A stretch of DNA of 64,000 nt from Acheta domesticus (Eukaryota > Arthropoda > Insecta > Orthoptera > Gryllidae): assembly GCA_031308135.1 (NCBI GenBank), contig JAHLJT010009436.1, positions 217,201,286 through 217,265,285 on the forward strand, given 5' to 3'. The position numbers and the translations under genes were made by a program. Positions 1 through 11,545 of the stretch are shown here, one piece after another. How positions within the stretch are numbered: position 1 is the stretch's first letter; each line of letters starts with the position of its first letter. The notes beneath the pieces are model-generated. The model was not told the origin of the DNA. It searched no databases and saw only the letters and a list, made by a program, of their open reading frames with translations.

Positions 1-760
1 ACGGTGCAGGTGGGTCAGGTCGACAGGTTGAGGGGAAGGGCGGAGCGGATCTGGACGGGACCGAAAGGGGGCGGGGGACCAGTGGAACTGGAGGAGCGTG
101 ATATGGCGGAGAGGGGCGGGCTGGATGAGGCGAGCCGAGGGACGTTGGCCTGCGCGGAGCGACATGACGTGAAACGCGGTGTGGTTGGGGGTGGGCTGAA
201 TGAGGTGAGGTGGAACGAGATGAAGTGGGAAGGGGAGGGACGGAATGGGGCGGGGAAAGGAGGGGATGGAGTGGGGTAGAAGTCGGGAAAGGAGCGGGGA
301 GTGACAGCAGGAGGGACGGAGCGTTGGGGGGGGGGGTGGCGAAGTGGGAGAGCGCGGGTCGAGAAGAAACGAGATGGTACCGACTGGGCAGGTCGACAGG
401 GGGTAGGGACCTGAGGGGACCGGAGGACCAAGCCGGGGCGAGGAGGGGGGAAGTAGAGAGAGGGGCGGGGCAGTGAGCAGCAGGAGGGACGGAGCGGAGA
501 GAGGAGTGATGGAGTGAGGCGAGGGAAAGCGGGAATTTTTAGTACAGACCGGGAGGGTCGACAAGGGACGGAGAAGGGCGGTGAGCAGTGAGACCAGACG
601 ACCGAGGTGAGGCTGGAAGGTTGTGGAAGTAGGGAAAGGGGCGGGACAGTGAACCAGGAGGGACGGGAGCGGTGAGAGGGGGTGATGGAAAGGGGCGTAG
701 CGAGGGAGACCGGGCGGGTCGACAGGGTGGACGAGTGAGGCGGGGGAACCAGAGGGGGTG
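1..760. repeat. Degenerate tandem repeat, period about 165-175 bp, G-rich on + strand
   Basis: A GTCGAC-centred block recurs at 19, 392, 557 and 718, and a GAGGGACGGAGCG-type block recurs near 310, 484 and 658. The last three units are therefore spaced about 161-174 bp apart, and the earlier one is more diverged. Almost all C is on the minus strand, so the plus strand is strongly purine-rich. The open frames here are proline/arginine- or glycine-rich and follow base composition, so I do not call a gene. The array runs off the window start. Confidence 0.6.
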
Positions 761-1590
761 CCAGCGGAGCGAGGCGGTTCGAAGGGCGTGGGGCAGGGCG
801 GGGCGGCGCGGGGCGGGGCGACGCTGGGCGGGCGGCGGCGGGGAGAGAAGGGAAGAGGGCGCGGGGCGGGGGTGGGGAGGGGGCGGCGCGAGGGCGGGTG
901 GGCGGCGCGGGGCGGGGTGGGGCGGCGAGGGGGGCGGGGGGGCGCGTCGGGGCGGGTGGAGGGCGCGGGGCGAGCGAGGGGCGGGGGGCGCGGTGGCGGG
1001 TGGGGGCGCGGGGCGGGTGGGGCGGCGAGGTGCCGGGGGGGCGAGGTGCGGGGGGGCGAGGTGCGGGGGGGGCGAGGTGCGGGGGGCGAGGGGCGGGGGG
1101 TGGCGAGGGGCGGGGGGGGGCGGCGCGGGGCGGGGGGGGGGCGGCGCGGGGCGGGTGGCGGGACGTTGCAGGGCGGGGAGGGGCGGTGTGCGGCGGCGCG
1201 GAGCGGGGCGGTGCTGAGCGGGGGCGTGGCGGCGCGGGGCGGGGCGGGGCGGTGTGGGGGCGGGGCGGGGCGGGGCGCGGGCTGCGGCGCAGCGATCGCT
1301 CGCCGTGCGTTGACGGCAGTGTCGTCCGGCGCGGCGTGGCGCAGAGCGGGTCGGTGCGGGGCGGGGCCGCGGGAGGCGGCGCGCGCGACCCTAAAGGGCG
1401 CCGGTCGCCGCCGGCGCTTTGTTTTGCCGCGCGGAATGTGCCCGCTCGTGTCCGCTGCGGCCGCCGCCGCATTTCCATTTTTCTTCATTTTCCTCGCGAC
1501 CGGTCCGCGATCGGACGGACGCGCCAGCAGCTGCTCTGTTGACCGCCGCTGCCGTTGCCCGGCCTGCCACGCCGCACAGTAGAGCTAACT
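760..1590. other. Extremely G-rich CpG island
   Basis: About 800 bp of almost pure G/C with very many CpG and runs of three to nine G on the plus strand. It ends in a more balanced segment (1380-1580) holding a CTTTGT core (1417-1422). AT-rich DNA begins abruptly near 1600. It has promoter-like composition and quadruplex and R-loop potential, but no downstream gene is visible. The long open frames through it on both strands are compositional. Confidence 0.65.
1022..1098 (+). repeat. Short G-rich minisatellite, about 16-bp unit
   Basis: Four to five imperfect copies of a GGCGAGGTGCGGGGGG-like unit in tandem, differing mainly in the length of the G run. It lies inside the G-rich island. Confidence 0.75.
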
Positions 1591-3424
1591 CCCGACACGT
1601 TGGCTTCATTAAATAAGAGCGCCGTTTTCGGCAGACGATTACAATACTTTCTCTTCTTACATATGTAAGGGCGATAAAGTGATAGGTAGGCTTGTAATAC
1701 GGTACAGCAACAAAGCATATCAGTGACTTGGTGCAAGAAGAGACAATGTCAATATTCAAAGTTTTCAGTATTGGTGGTTTTCGTACACCATCGAAATGAC
1801 AAAACAATATTTTTCTACATAAACCAATCAAAACCACTTTAGCAAATTGATAGGATACAATCTACGGGTGGCACGTGAAACAGTAAACGACCGAAATTCG
1901 CAAATGTATAGTTTGGAGTAAACTGATATGGAAAAATGTTTTGCTATCACTTTGAAAAACACAAAAACTTCATATTTCTTTTAAAATTTTCTCATGACGT
2001 AAAATTCAATTAAAATTCAACTAAAATTGTCTCAACTAATGAACTTTATTTCTAAAACGTGTATGATGTTTAAATTAATTAATATATTCTTACTTATAAC
2101 CGACATGATAATGAAATAGTTGACACAGAAACTGCTCGCTCATACAAGACATCAACGATAGGACACGGTCGTATAAGAAACACTCCATAACATTGGGAGC
2201 GTCATCAAATGTCAGAATATCTTCAGAAAATGTATTACGCCCCACAAAAACCGAAAAAAATTCTTTTTTGGTATAATTTCATTATTTTAATTTCCATTAA
2301 GAGTTGTGGTTCGCTATTCTACTGTGCACCGGCGATACCCTACCGATGCTGCTACATGAGTCGCCAATGCTTCCATAGACTCAATATCAATACTATCAAT
2401 ATGTCCTTCAAAATTTAATTCACCGATCCCACAATTAGTATAATATTTTTAATATTCTTGTAAGTGGATTTCCTTAGCATAGTATTTATTTTTCAATATT
2501 TTACATATTTTACTATTCAAAACTTCTTTACATTAACTTTACTTTACTTGAATTATATTTAGTAGTACACGTCTTCGAAATTGGTCAATTTTGGTCAGAT
2601 AATAAATTCCCAAATAATAAATCAATTTTTTAAATGTTGAGGTAGCTGTTGAGCTCTCAATAACTTAAATTACGCCTCCTTTAACAGATTAGCTTGAATT
2701 TACTTACCATTTCTAGTACTTAGATAACACAAAGGGCAATCTCGTCACTGTTGCCGTCGCTGCAGTCACCGTTTACCAACTTCTCCTGCATCACCGCTAT
2801 CCACCCTTAGCCCCCGCCGGTATTGCCGCTATCGTCTCCTTTACCCATTTCAACCTCGTAACTCATCAGAGTAAGCAATGCAACACTACAATGTAAATAC
2901 ACTAATATCATCTCGCCCCAGCGGCAACGCAAAAATAAAAAGGCACGATTTATTTGAAATTACCAAAATTTGTATAACTTGCATAGCAAACGGATGGAGG
3001 AAAATATTTTCAAATTACACATACCACATACGAATAGGTTTTTCACGAAATAATTTTTGTTGTTTTTCTAGTATAGCGTTTTTCTTTTTTCAGATAGTCT
3101 TTCAATGTACGCCAACAAATCGTTTCACGTTGATTTTAGCCATATCTAATTCAGCTTGACATAACACAATTTTAAGAATGACATCATATCGGTAATCATC
3201 TTCGCTTTGTTCGCCTAAAGATTCAATCAGAAATTCCTCAAAAGTCATCACATAACAGCGGGTCTTGTATTAACAAAAAGACCAGTAGCAAAAACAGGCA
3301 TAAACGTACCAATTAAAATAAGATGGAGACATAAAGTTTATGTAGCGATGGGATACCAAACAACAACAAACATAATTTACGGAATAACAATTTACCTGAA
3401 ATTTCGGTCTCAGACGCTAATTGT
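1591..3424. other. AT-rich non-coding DNA, no gene seen
   Basis: AT-rich sequence with only short open frames of ordinary composition. A slightly GC-richer, C-rich patch at 2740-2830 contains no recognisable motif. I see no repeat ends or conserved domain. Confidence 0.6.
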
Positions 3425-3745
3425 TCCGCCTCGAACAGAATTTCCCCTCCGGCAGCTGGGAAAACTTCTCACTGCGCCCCATTGCACCTCGGCCGCCTTC
3501 GACGTCGCTGCCAACGCCGCCACCGGTCAGTGTAACTGATGATGCCGGTGACGTCATTTCTTTGTTGCCGCGCCGCGCCGTGCGATCATTAGCGGCGAGG
3601 TCAGAGGGGCGCGCGCCGGCGTTCGCGCTCGGCTTTTGTCGGCCGCGAGGGAAATTTTTGCCGCGTTTCGCGGGAAAGGAGCCCCTTTCCAAAGGGGGCT
3701 GTGTTTATTGGTCAGCGGCGGCGGCGTTAGTGAAAGTGAAGGCGA
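3425..3745. other. CpG-rich island
   Basis: GC- and CpG-dense block between AT-rich flanks. It holds a CTTTTGT core (3633-3639) followed by GGCCGCG, and several GCGCG runs. No coding signature. Confidence 0.6.
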
Positions 3746-5034
3746 AGGCTGTCGGGGATTATGCGAGGAATGGACGTGAAGGTGATGGCCATGCGAGTGG
3801 TAAAGGAAGGGAAGGAGCAACGGCGATGACGACGATGGTGAAAACAGGAGAGTGCAGAAGACACCTTTCGCAATTGTGCTCGATATACTAATTAATGGAC
3901 ATGCGAGTGCGTGTAGTATTGAAGGTGCTGCTGTAGTAAGATATGCGGAGGAAAAAAAATTAGCAGTGACTATAACGAGGGCTGAGTTACAGGAGATTTA
4001 ATATGGGATAAGATGACTTGATGAGAGACGTCGGTGGAAATACTTTTGATTCTGGTTACTATTTACTGTACTGAAGGCAATAAAGTGATCTAAGTAAACC
4101 ATTAGGGGCATGTAACTGATGTGATGATAACAGATGTGATGATAGCGGGAACAGTATTATGTGCTAGGATCGTAAATGCAGGGCTGATGAGAAATTGTCA
4201 CGGAAAAGTTGATAATGGTAGCAAGCTCTAGCCTCTGTGGCTAGGTTATGATGGCTACGGGAATAGCGGTGGAATAGCAAATCCATATAACGAGTAGATT
4301 TATGATTCTAATTGCTGGATATTATGATAATCAATTCAGACAGATTTACTAATATATTAAACAGATCTGTTAAGTCAAAGTGCACAGAAGTCGCTTAGTA
4401 ATATTAGACTTATCATTACCCATATTTGCTTTTATTAACCAAATATTGAATGGAAACTGAATCACACTTCGATTGTCTGTTAATTCTATTCAAACCTTCG
4501 GTATCCTTCTAATCATAGACACTCACTTTCTTAGTAATTGATATTGTACGGAATTTTGGTTTTTAACAGATTGTCCCTAAAATTCCAGACAATAGAAATG
4601 ACTACGAAAGTGATTGTCTATACCTAATTAGGATACTAAAGATTTGAGCATATATTGCATGTTTCTTTTGTCACATGGGGTATCTTGGATTGAGCGCAAG
4701 AGCAAATAAACGAAATGCCTTAATTAAAATCTGCCAAATCCGAACAGAGTTTACACAACACTCTCCTCATATCGGCACCAAGCATATGAGACACTTGGAA
4801 GGTATTGCAGCAAGGAAATTTTATGTTGGTTGATTTTCATCCCTTGTTCGTGTACATATGTTTTTTTGTAGTATAACAAGCATGAGAGATCGTTATCTGA
4901 GCAAATACTCGTTCGCTGTAATTCCAAAATCGTTCGTCAAAGGTACATGGGGGCTTAGCGTTGACATGTTTGCGACGCGTTTTTCCCACACCTTCCGCGA
5001 CGCGGCGAATACAGGTACCGCCCGGTATCATTTT
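3746..5034. other. Non-coding DNA, no gene seen
   Basis: The first 300 bases are purine-rich and GAAGG-like, and the rest is AT-rich. No domain, repeat end or splice-supported frame recognised. Confidence 0.55.
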
Positions 5035-5330
5035 CCCATCGCTGGGCGGGGAAGCCGATGGTCGCAGAGGCAGCAAACCGAAGAGAGAACGTGCGCAACA
5101 AGGGTGACCGCCCCAGCGGCTCCGCGGCCGACGCAGTCAATGCAGCGCGCTGTCATCGATCATCCTGTGGGACGCGCGCTGACCGCGCGACCGACGGATT
5201 AGCAGCGGCCATCGCGACAAATTGCGCGCGAGACGCCACGCACCGCGCCGGGCGGGACAACGGGGGCCTCCCTGGCGACGCCCCCCCCCCCGCGCGCCGA
5301 GCACACACACACACACACACTGGGCACAAA
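5035..5330. other. CpG-rich island ending in poly-C and an (AC)n microsatellite
   Basis: CpG-rich block followed by a C homopolymer (about 5280-5290) and an (AC)10 run at about 5301-5320. No gene. Confidence 0.6.
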
Positions 5331-6753
5331 CAGCCTACAAAGGCGCATGGCGAAACCCTGCTTCTCCACTCTCCGAATGCAGCAGGCGGCGCGAAGAGAG
5401 AAGCATCGGTAAGAATAAAGGTTGCAAAAGAAAAAAAATCTGTACTTTTCACGTATACTTCACATTACAAATTTATCCACTTTCATTAAGCACACCATAT
5501 AATAAATAAAAAGTGCATTCACTACATACACAACATCTAACAAACTACAGTTTGTCAATGTGCCCCACTCACCAAAATTAAGGCGACCAGAAAATGGTCA
5601 CCGAGTAAACATACATGATTTACGATGATGTGTATACTATAAAAGACTTCGAAACCTAAAATCTCAACTGAAATCATGTTCAAATTGTAGGATAGTGGTA
5701 TGAATAAAATAATTACTCCAAATTATATTGTAATACGCCACAAATGTGTTTTCCTACACAAATGTGCAGGAAAAAGGAGGAAATATTACGTAAAGTACTT
5801 TATTCATTATGTAGACTATATGAGCAATGTTTATTTAGCGTGGCAATAAAATTAATATTATTACTACTAATAATAAAATGAATAAAACATAATAATTATT
5901 CTAATAATAATAATAATAGTAAAAAGAATACAATATCAATAAAGCTGGCTGAATCCGTGCGAAAATTTCACAAATTGGTGCATTTTAAATGATACTGAAA
6001 TATTACAATTTTTGACGTACATTCCATTTTTGAAAAATAATTTTAAGTTTTAATAATGTGTTTTGAGCATATGGTATCAGTTTTAACGCAATAACTAATT
6101 TTACTTTCACGTTTACTACGTTATACGAAACTGCATACGTAAAAAGAAATTATTGTAATCTTGCGGCAGAAATCAGCGTTATTTTGACAGAACAACTTAC
6201 TGTCAGGCCTTGGTAACGAAAGAGTGGATAAATCTTGTTTCTATCTGTAGTAAATTACTTTCTCTAACATTTTGGTTTTGTGTAATGTTGTGTTATGTAA
6301 AAAGAATGACATTAACACTACTAACTTTTTTAAAATTCTTTTTAAAAAAGTTCATAGTAATAATCGCCTCGTACACGTGCGAAAATTTTTATTCCAATTA
6401 TAATTACTTTTGTTAATAATTTTCTTTTCAAGTTCACGAATGCAAATGTGGTTCCTCTTTACTAGTTAATTGCTGAATATTGAAGATGTGTAACATTTTT
6501 AACCATTCTATCCCGTGGTTCATTCAAATACCATTCAAACGAGACCATACTTTTCTTGAAAGGTTCATTATTTCTGTCAGAAAAGGGATATTTTTAATAT
6601 ATTTTTAAGAAATAATAAGAAGGATAATAATAATAACAATAAAATATAATAACATTAATACTAATATACTACTTTATTATCGCGAATAAATATCAGAAAC
6701 TTTACGACTTTCAGAATTGGTGCACTTTACATTACATTTATGTACGTCAAATC
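5331..6753. other. AT-rich non-coding DNA, no gene seen
   Basis: Very AT-rich, with AATAAT-type simple stretches around 5840-5930 and 6610-6660. No reading frame of interest. Confidence 0.6.
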
Positions 6754-7339
6754 ATGAAGTATTGGAATCGGGAGAGATGGCTCAGTGCATCAACGGATGT
6801 CACTGCAGTCCCTCTGACCTGGAGGTCCTAGGTTCGAGTCACGACGGTGGCAGGATTTTTGACACTAGCTTGTCAGCTAGGTCGCATTCAGTCGCTGTCT
6901 GGAGAATTCTAGCGGCCGGCTGCTCTGATAGGTAGTTTTCCGTGGTTTCTCTGATCAACACCAGGCGAATGCCGGGGCAGTACCCTAACAAACGGGCCAC
7001 GGACTGCGCGCGATCTTTCCTTCCTCTTCCTTGTCCTATCCACATCCCTTACACGCACACACTTACACTAACATGTACTACACTACCACACATGCCGGGA
7101 GACCAGTCGGGAGCTTAGAGCTTGTCTCGGCTGGGGCGGTGCCCCGCTGGTGAGTGATACCTGGATGAGGAAACCTAGTCGACGGTAGGTCGGCGCCAGA
7201 TTTCGCCATCCAGCGGGGAAAAGATCACCGCCACCTCCCGAGTAAATAACACGCACTACACTCACGGGACTAATGACCTCTGTAATTGACGCGCCCGGAA
7301 TCACGAATCAATCAAATCAAATCAATGAAGTATTGGAAT
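6754..7339 (+). mobile_element. SINE family 1, full-length copy with 15-bp target-site duplication
   Basis: The element body (6769-7324) is flanked by perfect direct repeats ATGAAGTATTGGAAT at 6754-6768 and 7325-7339. The head has RNA polymerase III box A (TGGCTCAGTGC, 6778-6788) and box B (GGTTCGAGTC, 6831-6840) about 53 bp apart, as in tRNA-derived SINEs. A central core (about 6933-6985) resembles cores in the SINEs at 25239-25281 and 61340-61376. The 3' end is an (ATCA)-type simple repeat. Related copies are at 26181-26524 and 45503-46100. At 556 bp it is long for a SINE. The clean TSD argues for a fairly recent insertion by LINE machinery; the partner LINE is not identified. Confidence 0.9.
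6778..6840 (+). promoter_or_regulatory. Internal RNA polymerase III promoter (boxes A and B) of the SINE
   Basis: Box A TGGCTCAGTGC at +10 and box B GGTTCGAGTC at +63 relative to the TSD-defined start. This is standard tRNA-gene spacing. The region does not fold as a complete functional tRNA that I can support. Confidence 0.8.
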
Positions 7340-7439
7340 TCAAGCATGAAGCAATTTAAATCTGAAACGAGATGTCTCCTATCATTCATTTTATTACACA
7401 TCGCATTTTTTCTAGTTCTTTCTTTTCTCGAACGATATC

Positions 7440-7640
7440 ACAGAGTGGAGGCGCTTCGTGCGCGTTGCGCTCCGTTCGGGACCACTGTGCGCGGGCAACC
7501 ATTAGCGCGCCGCGTCTTTGTTCCCACCGCGGCGCGACGGCAAACACCGCGGAGCGAGCGGGAGAGGGATGCGTGGCTGTGATCGCCCGTGTGGACGCTG
7601 GCCGATTGGAGCGCCTGTCTCCGGCGGACGAGGGTGCCGA
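7440..7640. other. Small CpG-rich island
   Basis: About 200 bp of CpG-rich sequence just downstream of the SINE, in AT-rich surroundings. No motif beyond GC richness. Confidence 0.5.
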
Positions 7641-8519
7641 TGGATTTTGCTTCTCGGAGAAGTGCAGGTAGAAAGTGTTCGTTTACCTAGCGAGCACAAA
7701 ATGACTGGTGATGCGGAAGCTCAATTTAACATTGCGACCGTTGGGAGTTGAAAAATTATCGATATCTTTTGACGGGTATTTGATTTATAACACTCCGCAG
7801 TAAAATCCCGTTTCTGTTTAACATATCCTTATTTAAATCGTACCTAGAGATGTGAGCTTTTCAATTTATTTCGTTACGTATTATGAAGCAAGGGAGTATG
7901 TAATTACGCAACGCTTCTCACTCTTATCCAGAATTTGTGTTCAAGTCACGCTGAATAATAATAAAATTCACACTCTGACGTTATTTTGTAGAATTTAAGT
8001 AGGCAAATTAAAATGAATGTGGAGAATGAGATACATTGCACAACCTATTAACCAGGGTGCAACTATTATTACTAGGAATCAATTATCGAACTGTTTCGAA
8101 ACGGCGAACTTTATGTGATACACATGAAGAAGAGAGTTAACGTCGAGACGAAAATAAATGGAAATGTAACACTCGTTATTCACCCAAAAGCTCATTTTAA
8201 CCAGTATTTATGAAGTATATTAACAGATCGGATTTTTTATGTACCTAAGATCAGTTATTTTCAGACACATTAGATATCGTGACATATAAATGCTTCTTTA
8301 ACCACAGACACCAAATTAAGGAGCCTCTTAATCTTCCAAGTGCACGTGTTCAGCAACATCGATCTGACCGTGGTGACGTCACCCACTGACGAGAGACCTT
8401 CAAAGCGACGGCAAAGACATGCTCATCTCGCCTCCTCCACCGTCGCTCTTTGCAAGAACTTCGCCTCTCATATACTGTATAAAATATCTAGGCAACCGTT
8501 AAAAAACACATCATCGCCG
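7641..8519. other. AT-rich non-coding DNA, no gene seen
   Basis: No recognisable frame or repeat boundary. CpG content rises from about 8350 toward the next island. Confidence 0.55.
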
Positions 8520-9545
8520 TCGGCTTCCAGAGGGATGCGTCCAGCGAGCCGGCCGCTACGCAGAGAGAGGGGGGAGTGAGAGCTAGGTGTAACGTAGCGA
8601 AACAGAAAAAAAAACTCCCTCTCGCACTTCATTTGGGGCGCGAAGATAGCGGCGGCGGCCGCGTCGGGCTAGTCCATTAACGCCGGTATCTGGCGGCCGT
8701 TAAATAGCCGCGACCACAGGAGAAAGCGTAATTTTTCGAACATCCTATGCGCATTCCGCGCGAATTTAAAGCGTCCTTTTACGAGCGCGTTACGAGCGCG
8801 CGCAGGACAGACGGCGCTGGCGGCGGCGGCGGGCGCTCGCCACGATACGCGCGCTTCGAACAATCGGCGGCTCCGGCCTTTGTGGCGGGGGTGGGCGGCA
8901 GCGGGGGCAGGGGCGGGGGCGGGGGCGGGGGCGGGGCCTCGGGCGCGACTGGGCGCGGGGCGGAGGACGCAGTGGTAAAAACGGGGTGTTAAACCGGGCG
9001 GGCGACCGGCGGCGTATCTCCCGCCGCCCACGCCGGCCGCGCCACCGCCGCCGCCGCCACCGCTCGTAAAAACAGACAAATGAATAGCGAGCGGGCCCGC
9101 GCTGATAAGCGCCCGCCCGGCCGACCGCTCGCCCGCGCCGGTTCGCGGGGTTCGAACCGGCGGGTGGCCGCTGCTATCAGCAACCGCGCGCTCGTATTAT
9201 CTTCGCCGGCGCCCCGCCCCGCCCCGCCTCACCCCACCGCCGCCCCGGGCGCGTGCGGCCGGCCGGGCCCGTGCGAATAAAATCGTCGTAAAAATCGAAA
9301 CGAGCCGATCGTCGGGCTGCGTCACGTCGCGTCGGTCCGTGGTCGCCCGCCCGCCCACTGCCAGGACAGATGAATCGCGCCGTCTGATGCGGCGGCCGCG
9401 CGGTCTCCGGGGGCCGGCGAATCGCGCGTTCGGCGCTGGGTGCGGCCCGAGGACGAACGGTGCCGCCCCCACGGAAGTTGTATGGGCGCTGACACAGAGT
9501 TCGGGGCGATCGCCAGAGGAGAATATGCGATGTGCCGGTGCTTGA
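8520..9545. other. Large CpG island with quadruplex-prone and homeodomain-like motifs
   Basis: About 1 kb of CpG-dense DNA. It contains a GGGGGC array (8902-8936), a CTTTGT core (8878-8883), AT cores inside GC-rich DNA (TTAAATAG near 8700; GAATAAAATCG near 9275) and a run of GC-boxes around 9212-9230. The composition suits a promoter or regulatory island. No adjoining exon could be supported, and open frames on both strands are alanine/arginine/proline-rich shadows. Confidence 0.6.
8902..8936 (+). repeat. (GGGGGC)n tract, G-quadruplex-prone
   Basis: Six closely spaced runs of four or five G separated by C or CA. This meets the usual G-quadruplex pattern on the plus strand. Confidence 0.75.
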
Positions 9546-10439
9546 CAGCCGCCCAACACACAACAGGCGGACGATAATGAAGATGTATTGGAAAAAAATT
9601 TGTCACCTTATCACAATGCGTGATCAGATATTGGAACACAAGTTACAGTACGACAAATAAACTGCGCGAGGGAATAAAACAGAAAAAAACAATTACTACA
9701 GTAATGTGCAAGAAGGATCAAAATGCGACTGGATCAAACACTATAAATCGATATCACACACGGATGCATGATTAATTGAAAATGTAAAGCAAATACAAAG
9801 AAATGAAGCCTGAGTGAGCGAGCGAAAAAGCGGGAAAGTGACAGAGTGCGAGGGAATGAGAGAGAGGAAAAGGGAAAGAGATACAGACTGAAGGTAAACG
9901 TTAAGAAAAAAAGAGAAGAAGAAGGCAAGACGAAAAATTGAGCAGTCGATCCATCCCAATGAACTTCTCACTGCTGACAAGCATGAATTAAGTTGAGTAG
10001 TAGTCTCTACGGGGTTTCGTGAATCGCTTCTCATATTCGAGCTAGAGTAAATGGTGATTCCGATAAAATGTATTTGTAAGCATGAAATGGCACGAAAGAT
10101 CTGGAGAAATATTTAAATATCGTTGGCCATGAAATCTTAAAAATAAAACATATGTAGCACAAACTGTAATGAAAAATATCCAACGGTTCTTTTGCCAAGA
10201 TTAGGTTCCTTCTTCATCAACACTTGAAGTCTCCCTCTCGTACACAGACCGAGCACTATGCTAATCCGGAAATGGCGTTCGGCTGTTCCCAACCACAGCC
10301 AATATGAAAGTCTGTCAAACACTTAATTTCTCCCCGCCCTCCCTCGACAGGGGCAATAGGGGGCAAGAGTGTTTCTAAATCCTCTTTCTGAAGACGTAAG
10401 CCAAGACTTCACACCCTCGCAATAAAAAAAATAATAATG
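9546..10439. other. Non-coding DNA, no gene seen
   Basis: AT-rich, with a purine-rich AAAG/GAGAG tract at about 9790-9935. The serine/phenylalanine-rich frames on the opposite strand are shadows of it. Confidence 0.55.
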
Positions 10440-11010
10440 AAATTCCCCTCGCCTCTGAACTGAAGGGAAGAGAGCGCGCGCGGAACACAGGCCAGGGGAG
10501 GTAGGAGGGGGGGGCGGAGTCCGCGGAAGCTGACAAATTGACACACCGAAGTGGTTTAAGTCGCCGCAAATTGAGGAAGCGATCCGCCGCCTGTTTGTTT
10601 GTGGGCCGTCGCCCCCGCGACAAGTGCTGACGTGCTCGCGTCCTCGGGGAGAAGACGTCCTCTCACCTCCCGCGTCTTCTGTCTCTCTCTTTCTCTCTCT
10701 CCGCTCACCTTTCTCCCTTGCTCGCCACTCGCTTCCTTTACCTTGTCCCCCCCTCCCTCCCTCCTCGCTGGCGAGTGAGTGTTCCTTTCCTCTGCGGTTC
10801 TTTTTTTTTAAAGGGCTCAATCAGTATGCCGCCCCCTCACCGGAGGGCGGACGAGCCCCAGGCGATCTCTCGCCGCCCCCACCGCCACCGGCCAATCAAG
10901 GTGCGAGGGAGCACGTCACTTCCGGTGAGCGTGGTGGCTGCGGGGAGGGTGAGCGACGCGCGTCCTCGCCCTCACCGTTTGGTACGCGCGGCGAGATGGC
11001 GACAATTTCC
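10440..11010. other. CpG-rich island with a pyrimidine tract
   Basis: CpG-rich block containing a long CT-rich stretch (10665-10765) on the plus strand and a GAGATGGCG YY1-like site near 10992. Overlapping frames on both strands are low-complexity. No gene call. Confidence 0.55.
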
Positions 11011-11225
11011 TACAATTTCTGGCCCTGAGGTGTACGAGGGGGAGCTGGACATGGTTCCTTTGCCGTGTGGTTTTTCCGTCAGGTGACGTCGTAAACAGGG
11101 ATGTGCGGTATTAGGAGGAATGCAGAACGTACGGAATTTATGTACGGAGGTGCTGTTTGTCGCAGAGCTCGAAAAGGTACTTGAATTTATTTAATTGGTC
11201 GCTATCAATATTCGGATTATGCAGT

Positions 11226-11545
11226 CTTGTTCGTTAACAAGTAGACCTGGATGGCCGAGGTGGCTACAGCGTGTGACGAATCAGCGCCTTGATCGGAAGG
11301 GTCGCGGTTTCGAGTCTCGGCGTGGGCATGGTTATTTGTCCCTTGTCTTTCATGAGTATGTGTTGTCGCGGAAAGCCATGAGAGTCTGCTGGCCGCAGAC
11401 CGAGGAGCCCGCAAGTGTATAGTGTTTAGTGAAAAGGTTTTATGTGTTCCCATGAGGGATACATTGGGTACCGGCGCAGATAGTCGAAAATCGGCATCCC
11501 CTGAAGATGGATAGAGACCCCGAAAAACAGCCTTGTTCGTTAACA
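11226..11545 (+). mobile_element. SINE family 2, full-length copy with 14-bp target-site duplication
   Basis: The body (11240-11531, 292 bp) lies between perfect repeats CTTGTTCGTTAACA at 11226-11239 and 11532-11545. The head resembles a class II (Leu/Ser-like) tRNA: box A TGGCCGAGGTGG (11252-11263) and box B GGTTTCGAGTC (11306-11316). The tail carries a GAAGATGG...GACCCCGAAAAAC segment that looks like the 3' end of a LINE, which would explain mobilisation. A truncated relative is at 38215-38395. I infer a SINE, not a tRNA gene, because of the TSD and long tail. Confidence 0.88.

Noticed and set aside
15..1478. 487-codon open frame on the minus strand
   Set aside because: Pro/Arg/Ala low complexity; overlapping long frames exist on the plus strand too. 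It results from lack of A/T-rich stop codons in G-rich DNA.
3421..3891. 156-codon frame across a CpG island
   Set aside because: No recognisable domain; frames on the opposite strand are equally open.
6778..6840. tRNA gene
   Set aside because: Box A and B are present, but the sequence continues into a long SINE body with a TSD and has no complete cloverleaf I can support.
11252..11316. tRNA-Leu/Ser gene
   Set aside because: Head of SINE family 2, bounded by a 14-bp TSD; no separate tRNA 3' end.
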